A stretch of 64,000 nucleotides of DNA, taken from assembly GCA_905215935.1 (NCBI GenBank), contig CAJMRY010000004.1, positions 183,669 to 247,668 of the forward strand, read 5' to 3'. A program made the translations under genes and the position numbers. This document shows positions 9,242 to 18,409 of this stretch, in pieces (within the stretch, counting starts at the first letter, position 1; each line of letters opens with the position of its first letter). Under the pieces are notes generated by a model, which saw only the letters and a list, made by a program, of their open reading frames with translations, was not told the DNA's origin and searched no databases. The DNA comes from an uncultured bacterium. Its GTDB lineage: Bacteria; Bacillota; Clostridia; TANB77; CAG-508.

Positions 9242-9894
9242 ATGTTTCAACATCATTATTATCTGTAAAAAAAGAAGATATAATAACTACTATATATGAC
9301 TTAGAAACTGCGCATACAGACTATTTCCATATAGATGTTATGGATGGAGAATTTGTAGAAAATAACACATCAAGGTTAATGCTAGAATATAGTGAATATA
9401 TAAAACAGATATCTAATATACCATTAGATGTTCATTTAATGGTTAAAGATGTAAAGTCTTATGTAACAAGTTATTTAAGTTTAAATCCAAATATAATTAC
9501 ATTTCATTTAGAAGCATGTAAAGATAAAAATGAAGTGATGGAATTAATAAAATATATAAAGGAAAATAATTGTAAAGTAGGTATTGCTATTAAACCAAAT
9601 ACAAGTTTAGAAGAAATATATAGGTTTTTACCATATATACATATGTGTTTAGTTATGACTGTAGAGCCAGGAAAGGGTGGACAAAAATTGATTCCTTCTA
9701 CTATAGAGAAGATAAAAGAGTTAAATACTTATATAATGGAAAATAATTTAGAGATAGATATTGAGGCCGATGGTGGGATAAATGTGGATAATATAAAAGG
9801 AGTCACGAGCGTAGGTGTAGATATTTCTGTAGTAGGTAGCGGAATATTGAATTCGGATAATTATGTTGAATATATGAAAAAATTGAAGGAATAG
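9235..9894 (+). CDS. rpe: Ribulose-phosphate 3-epimerase
   Basis: A 219-residue TIM barrel. Signature stretches are HIDVMDGEFV (metal-binding His/Asp), DVHLMV, TFHLEA, VEPGKGGQ and IEADGGIN. It interconverts ribulose-5-phosphate and xylulose-5-phosphate in the pentose phosphate pathway. The N-terminus (VDVSTSLLS) is slightly diverged from the usual PSLLSAD. It sits downstream of rsgA, a common Firmicutes order after prpC-prkC-rsgA. Confidence 0.9.
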   Translation: MVDVSTSLLSVKKEDIITTIYDLETAHTDYFHIDVMDGEFVENNTSRLMLEYSEYIKQISNIPLDVHLMVKDVKSYVTSYLSLNPNIITFHLEACKDKNEVMELIKYIKENNCKVGIAIKPNTSLEEIYRFLPYIHMCLVMTVEPGKGGQKLIPSTIEKIKELNTYIMENNLEIDIEADGGINVDNIKGVTSVGVDISVVGSGILNSDNYVEYMKKLKE

Positions 9895-9912
9895 TTTAAT
9901 CAGAAACTTATG

Positions 9913-9941
9913 TTGTAAAAAGATTATTAAAATGGTATAAT
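9913..9941 (+). promoter_or_regulatory. Promoter of the mntA-hepT operon
   Basis: TTGTAA (9913-9918), a 17-base spacer and a consensus TATAAT (9936-9941), 46 bases before the mntA start. Confidence 0.65.
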
Positions 9942-9987
9942 TATTTTGAAGTAAAGCTATATTTTATATTAGAGAGGAGATACAAAT

Positions 9988-10296
9988 ATGAGTAATAAGG
10001 TTTACACTATTGAAGAGATAAAAGCAATATTAGAAAAAATACTATATAATACTCCAGTATGTCAAGTTATATTGTTTGGTTCTTATGCTAAACAAAATGC
10101 AAATAAAAAAAGTGATTTGGACTTTATTATAGATACAAAAGGTACTCTTATGGGATTTAGTTTATTAGAATTAATTGATAAAATTGAAAAAACATTCTCT
10201 AAAAATGTAGATGCATTTGAAAAAACAGAAATTATAGAGAATTCCAGAATAGATAATGAAATTAAAAAAACAGGGGTTGTAGTATATGAAAAATAA
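9988..10296 (+). CDS. mntA: MntA-type nucleotidyltransferase antitoxin
   Basis: A 102-residue minimal nucleotidyltransferase. The motif GS-x10-DxD is exact (GSYAKQNANKKSDLD, about residues 31-45), with a third acidic residue further on (VDAFE). In the MntA/HepT toxin-antitoxin family this protein adds AMP to the HEPN toxin and silences it. AGAGGAG precedes the start. It overlaps the toxin gene by 11 bases, with the antitoxin first. Confidence 0.88.
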   Translation: MSNKVYTIEEIKAILEKILYNTPVCQVILFGSYAKQNANKKSDLDFIIDTKGTLMGFSLLELIDKIEKTFSKNVDAFEKTEIIENSRIDNEIKKTGVVVYEK

Positions 10297-10636
10297 GGAG
10301 TATTATTCTATCAAAAAAATGTTAGAGTATATTGATAAAGTCGAGAAATACACAAATGAGCTTTCATTTGAAAAATTTGAAAGTAATGATATGGTTATAG
10401 ATGCTACAATATTTGCAATTAGTCAAATTGGGGAATTAGTAAAAAATATTAGTAAAGAATTTCAAAAAGAACATTCTACAATAAAATGGTCTATACTAAA
10501 AGGTTTAAGAAATAGAATAGTACATGATTATGAAGGAATTAATTTAAAACTTATATGGACAATAGTTAAAGTGGATATACCAAAATTAAAACAAGACTTA
10601 CTTAATATATACAGACAAAGTGGAAATGATGAATAA
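10286..10636 (+). CDS. hepT: HepT-type HEPN ribonuclease toxin
   Basis: A 116-residue DUF86/HEPN protein. The catalytic motif R-x4-H-x-Y is present as RNRIVHDY (about residues 80-87); the Tyr is the residue that MntA modifies in studied pairs. Members cleave RNA when unmodified. It is translationally coupled to mntA and followed by a terminator, so the pair is a self-contained module. Confidence 0.88.
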   Translation: MKNKEYYSIKKMLEYIDKVEKYTNELSFEKFESNDMVIDATIFAISQIGELVKNISKEFQKEHSTIKWSILKGLRNRIVHDYEGINLKLIWTIVKVDIPKLKQDLLNIYRQSGNDE

Positions 10637-10638
10637 GT

Positions 10639-10682
10639 AAAAAACAAAGAACAGGAGCCTAAAAAATCTGTTCTTTGTTTTT
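10639..10682. terminator. Bidirectional terminator
   Basis: A 15-bp perfect stem, 10639-10653 with 10668-10682, A-rich on the left and T-rich on the right. It can end hepT transcription on the plus strand and the convergent DUF4364 gene on the minus strand. Confidence 0.85.
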
Positions 10683-10688
10683 AGCTTT

Positions 10689-11235
10689 TCATTCTTCTTT
10701 TTTTCTCTCAGTCAAAGCTTTTAATATCTTAGGATAAATAGATTCTGCATTAGATTTCCAATTATCTACGATTTCTTTTGCTTGCTGTCTTGAACCAGCA
10801 AATGTTTTTACTTCAAAAACAGTCTCGCTATTTTCTACTATTTTACAAAAAACAATATAATTATTTTCACTGCGAGGTGTATATTCAGCTACAACAGAGT
10901 ACTCTTCTTCAGAACTTTCTAATTCTTTCTTTAAATTTGTATCTGCTTTTAATTTGATAATACCTGGAAGGATATCCATAGTAAGTGCAAGTGTATTTTT
11001 TCCACTTTCGGTAATTTCGTAAACACTTCCGGCTTTCTTTATGATAATTTATTACAAATTTTGTTTCTATTAAATCTAAAAGAAATTGTTGAAAATAGAA
11101 ATAATTCATATCAAGTGCAGATAGCACTAATTTGTAAAGGCTATCGTTTGTTATTGGTTTATTTACTTTGTCTAATATATATAAAATTAATACTTTATTT
11201 TCAGCTAAAGCTTCGCTATCAGATGTTAACATCAA
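10689..11235 (-). CDS. DUF4364-family protein, needing one +1 frameshift
   Basis: Minus strand. The start is TTG 11235 or ATG 11232, with an upstream GGAG. The first frame encodes 68 residues (NKVLILYILDKV..., a winged-helix-like start) up to AGC, then CGG at 11031-11029. Dropping that C continues GSVYEITESGKNTL and joins the downstream frame that begins MDILPGIIKLK and ends at 10689. Joined length is about 181 residues, the usual size for the clostridial DUF4364 family, thought to be DNA-binding regulators. Without the shift the product continues in a Lys/Tyr-rich nonsense frame. It is the only minus-strand example, so the pattern follows the coding strand. Confidence 0.75.
11029..11031 (-). 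other. In-frame CGG +1 frameshift site 3 (DUF4364 gene)
   Basis: On the minus strand the context is AGC CGG AAG; correct reading is AGC, skip C, GGA AGT GTT TAC. It is codon 69 counted from TTG 11235. Confidence 0.8.
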
Positions 11236-11420
11236 TTTTATTCAACTCCTATGTTTATAAATTATAAAAATCTAAAAAGAATTATATCATAAAAAAAAAT
11301 AAAATACTATTGTTTTATGAAGAAAAATGATATACTTTATATAAATATGTTGCAAAATACAGACTACTTTTGGTTTTAGAGGATATATAAGATGTTTGTA
11401 GAATATAAGGAGGATGAGAT

Positions 11421-12101
11421 ATGAAAGATTTATATAAAGTTTTGGAAGTTGATAGGAAAGCTTCAATAGATGTAATTGAAAAGGCATATAAAGTTCTTGC
11501 AAAGAAAAATCATCCTGATTTACAAAGTACTCAAGAAGCAAAAAAGCAAGCAGAAGAGAAGATAAAGAAGATAAATGAGGCATATGAAATTCTAAAAGAT
11601 GAAGAAAAAAGAAGAAAATATGATTTGGAATTAGAACAAGAAGAAAAAAGAAATACAATAAATAATACAAACTATAATAATTCAGGTGTTAATGGTGTTA
11701 CCTACAATAAAGTGAATTATAATCGAAATGTAGGAACTACAAATAATACAAAATGTAATAATAGAACTAATTATCAGTCAAATTATGAGCAAAATAATCA
11801 GAATTCAAACACAGAATTAACAGATAAACAAAGAAAAAAGTTAAATAAAAAATTACAAAGAAAAATGGAAGATGAATATTTAAGGGCATATGGAGATTAT
11901 CTTACTAAAAATGGGTATAAAGTTGCTTTTAGAGTAAATTGGAGAAAGTTGCCATATTTATTAATTATAATCTTAGTTGTTATTGCAATAGGAGCCTTTT
12001 TATGGTACTTTCCAATAACTAATAAATATCTAGTTTCTTTATATGAAGATAATATAATAATAAAAAAGATAGTTGATGTAATAATTAGTTTGTTTAAGTA
12101 A
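11421..12101 (+). CDS. J-domain protein with C-terminal membrane segment
   Basis: A 226-residue protein with AAGGAGG upstream. It has an N-terminal J domain with the HPD motif (about residues 31-33), an Asn-rich linker (about residues 77-135), a basic stretch, and a C-terminal membrane helix (about 177-195) with a short tail. It lacks the zinc-finger and C-terminal substrate domains of full DnaJ, so it is not the main DnaJ. It probably recruits DnaK to the membrane. Confidence 0.8.
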   Translation: MKDLYKVLEVDRKASIDVIEKAYKVLAKKNHPDLQSTQEAKKQAEEKIKKINEAYEILKDEEKRRKYDLELEQEEKRNTINNTNYNNSGVNGVTYNKVNYNRNVGTTNNTKCNNRTNYQSNYEQNNQNSNTELTDKQRKKLNKKLQRKMEDEYLRAYGDYLTKNGYKVAFRVNWRKLPYLLIIILVVIAIGAFLWYFPITNKYLVSLYEDNIIIKKIVDVIISLFK

Positions 12102-12171
12102 TTTGTATATAAAATTATATTTTGGATATAATTTATATAAAAAATTTAAGGTAAAGGAGATGTTACAAAAG

Positions 12172-13249
12172 ATGGAAAGGAAAGTAAGAGTTGTTCAATT
12201 TGGTACAGGAAAGATGTCAGTTTATACTATGAGATATGTAGAGGAAAAGGGTGGAGAGATTGTTGGTGCAATTGATGTAAATCCATCAGTTATAGGAAAA
12301 GATATAGGAGAAATAATTGGAGAAGAAAATAAAAATGTAAAAGTAACAAGTTTAGATAATGCAGAGGCAATATTAAAGGAAGTTAAGCCAGATATATGTA
12401 TTGTTACAACAATGAGTTTATTAAAAGATGTAGAAGGTGCACTTATGTTATGTGCAAAATTAGGAATAAACGCAATTACCACATGTGAAGAAGCTTTTTA
12501 TCCATGGAATTCTAATCCAAATGTTACAAAAAAGATAGATGAACTTGCAAAACAAAATGGTTGTACTATAACAGGAAGTGGATATCAAGATATATATTGG
12601 GGACAGCTAATTAGTTCTATTGCAGGCTCAACACATAAAATTACAAAAATAAAAGGTAGTTCAAGTTATAATGTAGAAGATTATGGTATAGCATTAGCTA
12701 AAGCTCATGGTGCAGGGCTTACTTTAGAGGCCTTTGAAAAGGAAGTTGCTTCAGCGGATAATATTGAAGAAGAAGAGAGAACAAGATTAATAAAGCAGGG
12801 AGAGTTTATGCCATCATATATGTGGAATGTAAATCGGATGGCTTTGTTCAAAATTAGGGTTAACTGAAATCACTCAGAATCAAAAGTGTGTGCCACAAAC
12901 ATATAAAGAAGATATATATTCTTCTACATTAGATATGACAGTTAAAGCAGGAGATGCTACAGGAATGAGTGCTGTTGTTACAACAACTACAAAAGAAGGT
13001 ATTATAATCGAAAGTGAATGTATAGGTAAAGTCTATTCTAAAGAAGACTATGATAAAAATGAATGGACTATATATGGTGAGCCAAATACATCAATAGTGG
13101 TTGCAAGACCTTCTACAGTAGAATTAACTTGTGCAAGTGTGGTTAATAGAATACCTGATGTAATAAATTCTGCTCCAGGATATGTTACAACTGAAAAATT
13201 TGGAGAATTAAACTATAGAGTAAAACCTTTAAATGAGTATGTAAGATAG
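12172..13249 (+). CDS. Diaminopentanoate dehydrogenase-like oxidoreductase, one +1 frameshift
   Basis: ATG 12172 follows AAGGAG at 12154-12159. The first frame gives 221 residues with a Rossmann start (VRVVQFGTGKMS) and ends at AAT, then CGG 12835. Dropping C12835 continues GWLCSKLGLTEITQNQ and joins the frame ending at 13249. The total is about 358 residues, as expected for the dihydrodipicolinate-reductase-like NAD(P)-dependent family that includes 2,4-diaminopentanoate dehydrogenase of ornithine fermentation. Without the shift the protein stops nine codons after the CGG and loses its C-terminal domain. The precise substrate is not clear, as no other ornithine-degradation genes are nearby. 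Confidence 0.75.
12835..12837 (+). other. In-frame CGG +1 frameshift site 4 (dehydrogenase)
   Basis: Context AAT CGG ATG; correct reading is AAT, skip C, GGA TGG CTT TGT. Codon 222 of the gene. Confidence 0.85.
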
Positions 13250-13290
13250 ATGTATTAATACATTCAGAAAATTAATATTATAAAAAATCA

Positions 13291-13325
13291 AAGACGACTA
13301 CAAATAAATTGCAGTCGTCTTCTTT
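13291..13325. terminator. Bidirectional terminator between the dehydrogenase and purC
   Basis: A 9-bp stem, 13291-13299 with 13313-13321, with a T-rich tail on the plus side and an A-run on the left that becomes a T-run for purC. Confidence 0.75.
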
Positions 13326-13344
13326 CGGATTTGCGTGCAGTAAG

Positions 13345-14079
13345 TTATTTAACGATACGCTTTAAAATCTCTTCATAACCCTTACTAACATCACCTAAAT
13401 CCTGACGGAAACGGTCTTTGTCCAGTTTTTCGCCAGTCTCAATATCAACCAAACGACAAGTGTCTGGAGAGATTTCGTCACACAGAATAATCTGGCCAGA
13501 TTCGAGTCGACCAAACTCAACCTTAAAGTCGATAAGTTTAACTCCAAGATTAGCGTAAAAGTCAGACAACAATTCGCCAATTCGAGAAGTATAATACTCA
13601 ATTAAATTGAGCTCCCTCTCGCTTTCGATTAAAGTCTTCTCTGGAAGTGCCAGAATAGTCTTTCTGTCGATAGGTGGGTCTCCAGCAGAGTCAGATTTGT
13701 ATGTGAATTCAACAAATGGTTCGTCAAACTCTAAACCATCTTCACATTCGTATCTCTTGCAGAAACTACCTGTTGCTATGAACCTACAGATAACCTCCAA
13801 AGGAATCATTTCAGCGGACTTAACGATTTTAGAAGCAGGATTGCTCCCTTCACAAACATAGTGAGTGGGAATTCCGTGTTCTTCCAGATATTTGAAAGTA
13901 GCAGAGGAAATCTGATTGTTTGCGATTCCTTTGTTACTTACAACATCTGTTTTTGCACCGTTACCAGCTGAAATTCTGTCTGAAGCTTCAAGCTCCAAAT
14001 AGTTAGGGTTGGTTGTGGACCAGACATTGTTTGCCTTGCCCTTATGAATTAGATCTTTCCGCATAATTGTATTTTGCAT
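13345..14079 (-). CDS. purC: SAICAR synthetase, foreign-looking
   Basis: A 244-residue phosphoribosylaminoimidazole-succinocarboxamide synthase with the hallmark DRISAGNGAKTD stretch and CDEISPDTCR. It joins aspartate to CAIR in purine synthesis. AAAGGA precedes ATG 14079. Base composition is clearly different from its neighbours: higher GC, frequent C/G third positions, and CGT arginine codons that neighbours rarely use. This suggests recent transfer. It carries the only CGG in the window that must be read as an ordinary codon, Arg7; a +1 shift there would stop after three more codons. No other purine genes are adjacent. Confidence 0.9.
   Translation of the reverse strand: MQNTIMRKDLIHKGKANNVWSTTNPNYLELEASDRISAGNGAKTDVVSNKGIANNQISSATFKYLEEHGIPTHYVCEGSNPASKIVKSAEMIPLEVICRFIATGSFCKRYECEDGLEFDEPFVEFTYKSDSAGDPPIDRKTILALPEKTLIESERELNLIEYYTSRIGELLSDFYANLGVKLIDFKVEFGRLESGQIILCDEISPDTCRLVDIETGEKLDKDRFRQDLGDVSKGYEEILKRIVK
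14059..14061 (-). other. In-frame CGG read as arginine in purC (exception)
   Basis: Codon 7 of purC, context ATG CGG AAA. The same frame is needed on both sides, so here CGG must be decoded in frame, unless translation begins after it. A +1 shift would give GGA AAG ATC TAA. Confidence 0.75.
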
Positions 14080-14156
14080 AACAAATTCCTTTCTACCAGT
14101 AATACTGGCTTGTCATGACCTTATAAAAAGGTCGGTTTAAAATGCGTATGCATTAT

Positions 14157-14185
14157 ATAATACCAAATATACATAATATTGTCAA
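14157..14185 (-). promoter_or_regulatory. Promoter of purC
   Basis: On the minus strand, TTGACA (14185-14180), a 17-base spacer and TATTAT (14162-14157). Two small inverted repeats lie in the leader: 14118-14133 region (GACCTT/AAGGTC) and 14096-14108 (CCAGT/ACTGG). They may be operators or RNA hairpins; I do not recognise a known riboswitch. Confidence 0.6.
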
Positions 14186-14311
14186 TGCTTTTTGATATAT
14201 TGTTGCTTAGGTATTTAGAGCATTGTAAAGTGTAATTTATATTAAAATACACTTTATTTCTTATGAATTTTGTAGTAGAATTGTAAAAAGTGATGTAAGG
14301 AGGAAATCAAA

Positions 14312-15409
14312 TTGGTTAATATTGGTATAATTGGAACAGGAGTAGGTATAAGAACATATTTAAATACATTTAAAAAACTAGATGATGTTAACTGTTTAGC
14401 TATAAGCGGAAGTACAGAAGAAAGAGCAAAAGAGTTTGCAGATAAAAATGAGATAAAAATTGCTTGCAAAGATTATAAAGAACTAATAGATTTAAAGGAT
14501 ATAGATTTAGTTTGCATCACAGCACCAAACAAATATCATTTTGAATATGCAAAATATTGTATTAATTCTAATAAAAATATGATATTAGAGAAGCCAGCAA
14601 CAATGGATCTAGAAGAAGCGCAAGAATTAAAAAAACTTATAAGTACTAGTAATAAAATCAACATAATAAATCATCAATTAAGATTTAATCCATATTTAGT
14701 AAAAGTAAAAGAAATGATAGAACAAGGAGTGTTAGGCAGAGTCTATTATATAAATGTACATCAACAAAGTACAGGATTTTCAAATAAAGATATGAAATGG
14801 ACTTGGAGTTTAGAAGCAAATGAAGGTGGCGGTGTAAGGCTTGCAATGGGAGTTCATTTAATAGACCTAGTTAGATTTTGGCTAAATAAAAAGGTATTAA
14901 CAGTAAAAGGAAACATGGATGTTGTAATACCTGAAAGAAAAGATAGTAATGGAATAATAAAAAAAGTAACAGCTTGTTCATTTTTTAATTCTAATCTGAA
15001 TTTTGAAGATAACATTACAGTTAATTTATCTGCAACTTGTAGTGCAATAGGAAAAAGTGAGTTTAATTTTCAAATATATGGAGAAAATGGGGAATTACAT
15101 TTCAATTTAGAAGATAAATTAATAGGATATTTTATAGATAAAAGAGGTGTGAAACAAGAAATATTAGTAGAAGGTGTAACTGATGAAGAAAGAGAAAATA
15201 AGGTATCAATATTTAGTGGTTCATTTATATATTATGCAAAACCTATATTAGAAGCTATAAAAAATAATGATATTGCTTGCCTAAAAAATGCATCAACAAT
15301 AGATGATGCAATAGAAAATCAAAGAATATTAGATGCAATTAGAGTATCTTCTATTAATGGAAAAACTGTTGAGATAAATAGAGGATATGCATGTAATGTT
15401 AAATGTTAG
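14312..15409 (+). CDS. Gfo/Idh/MocA-family NAD(P)-dependent oxidoreductase
   Basis: A 365-residue protein with a TTG start at 14312, chosen because AAGGAGG lies at 14298-14304. It has an N-terminal Rossmann fold (GIIGTGVG), the EKPA motif (about residue 93) with the catalytic lysine of this family, and a C-terminal alpha/beta domain with GGGVRLAMGVHLID. These enzymes oxidise or reduce sugars, inositols or related compounds; the substrate cannot be told from sequence. Confidence 0.85.
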   Translation: MVNIGIIGTGVGIRTYLNTFKKLDDVNCLAISGSTEERAKEFADKNEIKIACKDYKELIDLKDIDLVCITAPNKYHFEYAKYCINSNKNMILEKPATMDLEEAQELKKLISTSNKINIINHQLRFNPYLVKVKEMIEQGVLGRVYYINVHQQSTGFSNKDMKWTWSLEANEGGGVRLAMGVHLIDLVRFWLNKKVLTVKGNMDVVIPERKDSNGIIKKVTACSFFNSNLNFEDNITVNLSATCSAIGKSEFNFQIYGENGELHFNLEDKLIGYFIDKRGVKQEILVEGVTDEERENKVSIFSGSFIYYAKPILEAIKNNDIACLKNASTIDDAIENQRILDAIRVSSINGKTVEINRGYACNVKC

Positions 15410-15420
15410 GAAAGAAAGAT

Positions 15421-15519
15421 ATGAGACAAATAGATAATACTTTTTATACTAGAAACAATAGACAAGATGATGTGAGAAATAAATCAGTAGTAGAATATAT
15501 CAGAAACAACACAAAATAA
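15421..15519 (+). CDS. Possible very small protein, 32 residues
   Basis: An ORF starting 12 bases after the oxidoreductase stop, with GGAAAGAAAG before the ATG. It is polar and charged with no recognisable domain. It may be a real small gene or chance; codon use is like the neighbours. Confidence 0.3.
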   Translation: MRQIDNTFYTRNNRQDDVRNKSVVEYIRNNTK

Positions 15520-15667
15520 AGTGGAAAAATATTAATAATATTAAAGATAGTAAAAAAATTGCAAAAATGACCAATTAGTATAGTGACTTTTTACAAAATT
15601 TGTTATATAAATAATAATAGATTTTTTATAATATAGATTAAATGCATAAAAAGAAAGGTTTAAATTC

Positions 15668-16675
15668 ATGAATTTTATAGAAAATATTAAAGAAAAGGCA
15701 AAATCAAATAAACAAACAATAGTATTGCCAGAAGCTACAGATGTGCGTATATTAAAGGCAGCAAAAATTGTGGCAAGTCAAAACTTAGCAGATATCATTT
15801 TAGTAGGAGAAAAAGAAGATATTTATAAAATAGCAAATGAGCAAAATATAGATATTGAAAATATAAAAATAGTAGAGCCAAGTAAAGATTCAAGACATGA
15901 TTTATATGTAGAAGAATTTTTAAAATTAAGTAAAAGGTGTAATTACACTAAAGAAGAGGCAGATAAATTTTTGCTAGACCCACTATATTTTGGAATGATG
16001 ATGGCTAAATTAGATGAAGCAGATGGATTGGTTGCAGGAGCTAACCACTCAACAAAGCAAATCTTACATCCAATGATGCAAATATTTAAAACAAAAAATA
16101 CAAAATTATTATCTACATTTTTTATTGTAGAACACGAAAATGAGGATTTTGGAAATAAAGATTATACATTTCTATTCTCAGATTGTGCATTAAATGAAGA
16201 ACCAGGATATCTTGCTTTAGCAGAAATTGCAAAAGTATCTGCTAGAACATATGAATGGTTATTTAAAAAACAGGCAAAAGTTGGATTTTTATCTTATTCT
16301 ACTTTGGGAAGTGCTAAATCAGCTTCTACAGAAAAAGTTGCAAAAGCAGCCATGCATTTAAAAAAGAAAGTTCCAAATTTGATTTGTGAGGGAGAATTAC
16401 AAATAGATGCTGCAATAATGCCAGAAGTTGCTAAAATGAAATCACCAAATGGAGAGTTAAAAGGTGAAGCAAATGTATTAATATTTCCAGATATAAATGC
16501 AGGAAATATAGCATACAAGATTTTCGAGAGATTTTCTAATGTGCGTATGTATGGACCTGCATGTCAAGGATTAGAAAAGCCAATTAACGATTTATCAAGA
16601 GCATGTAGTGTAGAAAGAGTTTGTGATACAATTGCAATTACAGCAGTACAAGCACAAGAAAAAGATAATATCTAG
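15668..16675 (+). CDS. pta: Phosphate acetyltransferase
   Basis: A 335-residue short-form Pta. The N-terminus (IVLPEATDVRILKAA) and the C-terminal ANVLIFPDINAGNIAYK and GPACQGLEKPINDLSRAC match the family. It converts acetyl-CoA and phosphate to acetyl phosphate, which acetate kinase uses to make ATP in fermentation; ackA is not in the window. AAGAAAGG lies upstream. Confidence 0.92.
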   Translation: MNFIENIKEKAKSNKQTIVLPEATDVRILKAAKIVASQNLADIILVGEKEDIYKIANEQNIDIENIKIVEPSKDSRHDLYVEEFLKLSKRCNYTKEEADKFLLDPLYFGMMMAKLDEADGLVAGANHSTKQILHPMMQIFKTKNTKLLSTFFIVEHENEDFGNKDYTFLFSDCALNEEPGYLALAEIAKVSARTYEWLFKKQAKVGFLSYSTLGSAKSASTEKVAKAAMHLKKKVPNLICEGELQIDAAIMPEVAKMKSPNGELKGEANVLIFPDINAGNIAYKIFERFSNVRMYGPACQGLEKPINDLSRACSVERVCDTIAITAVQAQEKDNI

Positions 16676-16860
16676 AGGTACTAATTAAATTATGTTATTG
16701 TAGTAAATTATGTCCAATAATACATAAATATTTTTAAAAATTGCGATTATATCTATAATAGCATAAATTAATGTAAAATAAAGCAATACAATAAAATGTG
16801 GGGTTATAGGTAAATTCCTAAAAGTAAAAAACCTAAATATATTATATAAGGAAAGATAAA

Positions 16861-18099
16861 ATGGAAAGAAGAGTTGTAGTAACAGGTATGGGTGCAATAA
16901 CACCTATAGGAAAGACAGTAGATGAGTTTTGGGAAGGTATAAAAAATGGAGAATGTGGTATAGATGAGATTAGTCAGTTTGATACTACAGATTATAAAGT
17001 AAAGCTTGCAGCAGAAGTAAAAAACTTCATGCCAGAAGATTATTTTGATAGAAAAGGTGTTAAGAGATTAGAAAGATTTTCTCAATTTGCTATAATTGCA
17101 GCAAAAGAAGCGATGAAGGATAGTGGAATAACAGAAGAAAATACCAATATGAATAAAGTAGGAGTAATTATTAGTACAGGTATTGGTGGATTAAGAACTA
17201 TAGAAGATCAAACTAATTTATTATACCAAAAGGGTCCAGATAGAGTATCTCCAATGTATATTCCAATGTGTATTGGAAACATGGCATCAGGAAATGTATC
17301 TATAGAGTTAGGTGCTAAAGGAGAATCTTTTGGAATGGTAACTGCATGTGCAAGTTCCACACATTCTATTGGTGAAGCATATCGTTTAATTAAACATGGA
17401 TATCAAGATGCTGTTATTGTAGGAGGAGCAGAAAGTACAATTACACCTACAGGCGTTGCAGGTTTCACAAACATGAAAGCTTTATCTCAAAGTACAGATA
17501 AATTAAGAGCAAGTATTCCTTTCGATAAAGAGAGAAGCGGTTTCGTAATGGCAGAAGGAGCAGGTGTTTTAATACTTGAAGATTATGAACATGCAAAGAG
17601 AAGAGGTGCAAAAATATATGCAGAAATAGTAGGATATGGAGCAAGTTCAGATGCATATCATATTACTTCACCAGCACCAGGAGGAGAAGGTGGAGCTCGT
17701 GCAATGGTAAGCGCTATTGAAGATGCAAAAATATCTAAGGAAGATATAGATTACATAAATGCTCATGGAACATCAACACATTTAAATGATGCATTTGAAA
17801 CAGCTGCAATAAAAACAGCTTTAGGAGAAGCAAGCAAAAAAGTTATGGTTAGCTCAACTAAAGGTAATACAGGACATTTACTTGGAGCTGCTGGAGCAGT
17901 AGAAGCAATTGTATGTATAAAAGCAATAAATGATAAATTTGTACCACCAACTATTGGATATAAAGTGCCTGATGAAGAATGTGATTTAGATATTGTTCCA
18001 AATAAAGGAAGAAATACTGAAATTAAATATGCAATGTCTAATTCATTAGGATTTGGTGGACATAATAGTTCTGTTGTAATAAAAAAGTATGAAGAATAG
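16861..18099 (+). CDS. fabF: 3-oxoacyl-ACP synthase II
   Basis: A 412-residue condensing enzyme. The catalytic triad is visible: Cys in TACASSTHSIGEA (about residue 164), His in NAHGTSTHLND (about 304) and His in GNTGHLLGAAG (about 341). It elongates acyl-ACP with malonyl-ACP in type II fatty-acid synthesis. It is followed by a DUF1653 gene and fabI, so this is a small fatty-acid cluster. Confidence 0.94.
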   Translation: MERRVVVTGMGAITPIGKTVDEFWEGIKNGECGIDEISQFDTTDYKVKLAAEVKNFMPEDYFDRKGVKRLERFSQFAIIAAKEAMKDSGITEENTNMNKVGVIISTGIGGLRTIEDQTNLLYQKGPDRVSPMYIPMCIGNMASGNVSIELGAKGESFGMVTACASSTHSIGEAYRLIKHGYQDAVIVGGAESTITPTGVAGFTNMKALSQSTDKLRASIPFDKERSGFVMAEGAGVLILEDYEHAKRRGAKIYAEIVGYGASSDAYHITSPAPGGEGGARAMVSAIEDAKISKEDIDYINAHGTSTHLNDAFETAAIKTALGEASKKVMVSSTKGNTGHLLGAAGAVEAIVCIKAINDKFVPPTIGYKVPDEECDLDIVPNKGRNTEIKYAMSNSLGFGGHNSSVVIKKYEE

Positions 18100-18141
18100 A
18101 AATATAATAAGAAATAATTTATAAAATAGGAGAAAAATAAT

Positions 18142-18397
18142 ATGAAAGAAGTAAAAGAAGGAGAAGTTTATAGACATTTTAAAGGTCCATTTTATTATGT
18201 AATATGTATTGCAATGGATTCTGAGACACGGTGAAAGAATGGTTGTTTATAGACATTTAGATAACTCTGGAAAGATATGTGTAAGACCTGAAAAAATGTT
18301 TTTAGAAGAAATTCCTGAAAGACCAGATAATATTACAGGTCAAAAAGTTAGATTTGAGTTAATAGATAATTTGAAAGATTATAATCAAAATAAATAG
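18142..18397 (+). CDS. DUF1653 protein, needing one +1 frameshift
   Basis: The ATG at 18142 follows AGGAG. The first frame gives 29 residues (VYRHFKGPFYYV...MDSET), then CGG 18229. Dropping C18229 continues GERMVVYRHLDNSGK and ends at 18397. The joined 84-residue protein covers a whole DUF1653 domain, whose conserved elements (YRHFKG, SETxE, MVVYR, VRPxxMF) are present in order. Without the shift the next codon is TGA, so translation would stop at once. The function of DUF1653 is unknown. It sits 12 bases before fabI. Confidence 0.8.
18229..18231 (+). other. In-frame CGG +1 frameshift site 5 (DUF1653 gene)
   Basis: Context ACA CGG TGA; correct reading is ACA, skip C, GGT GAA AGA ATG. The zero-frame codon after CGG is a stop, which could favour a pause. 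Confidence 0.85.
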
Positions 18398-18409
18398 GAG
18401 GATAAAAAA

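Noticed and set aside
14080..14150. Purine riboswitch upstream of purC
   Set aside because: Only two short inverted repeats are seen; the conserved three-way junction and loop bases of a purine riboswitch are not visible.
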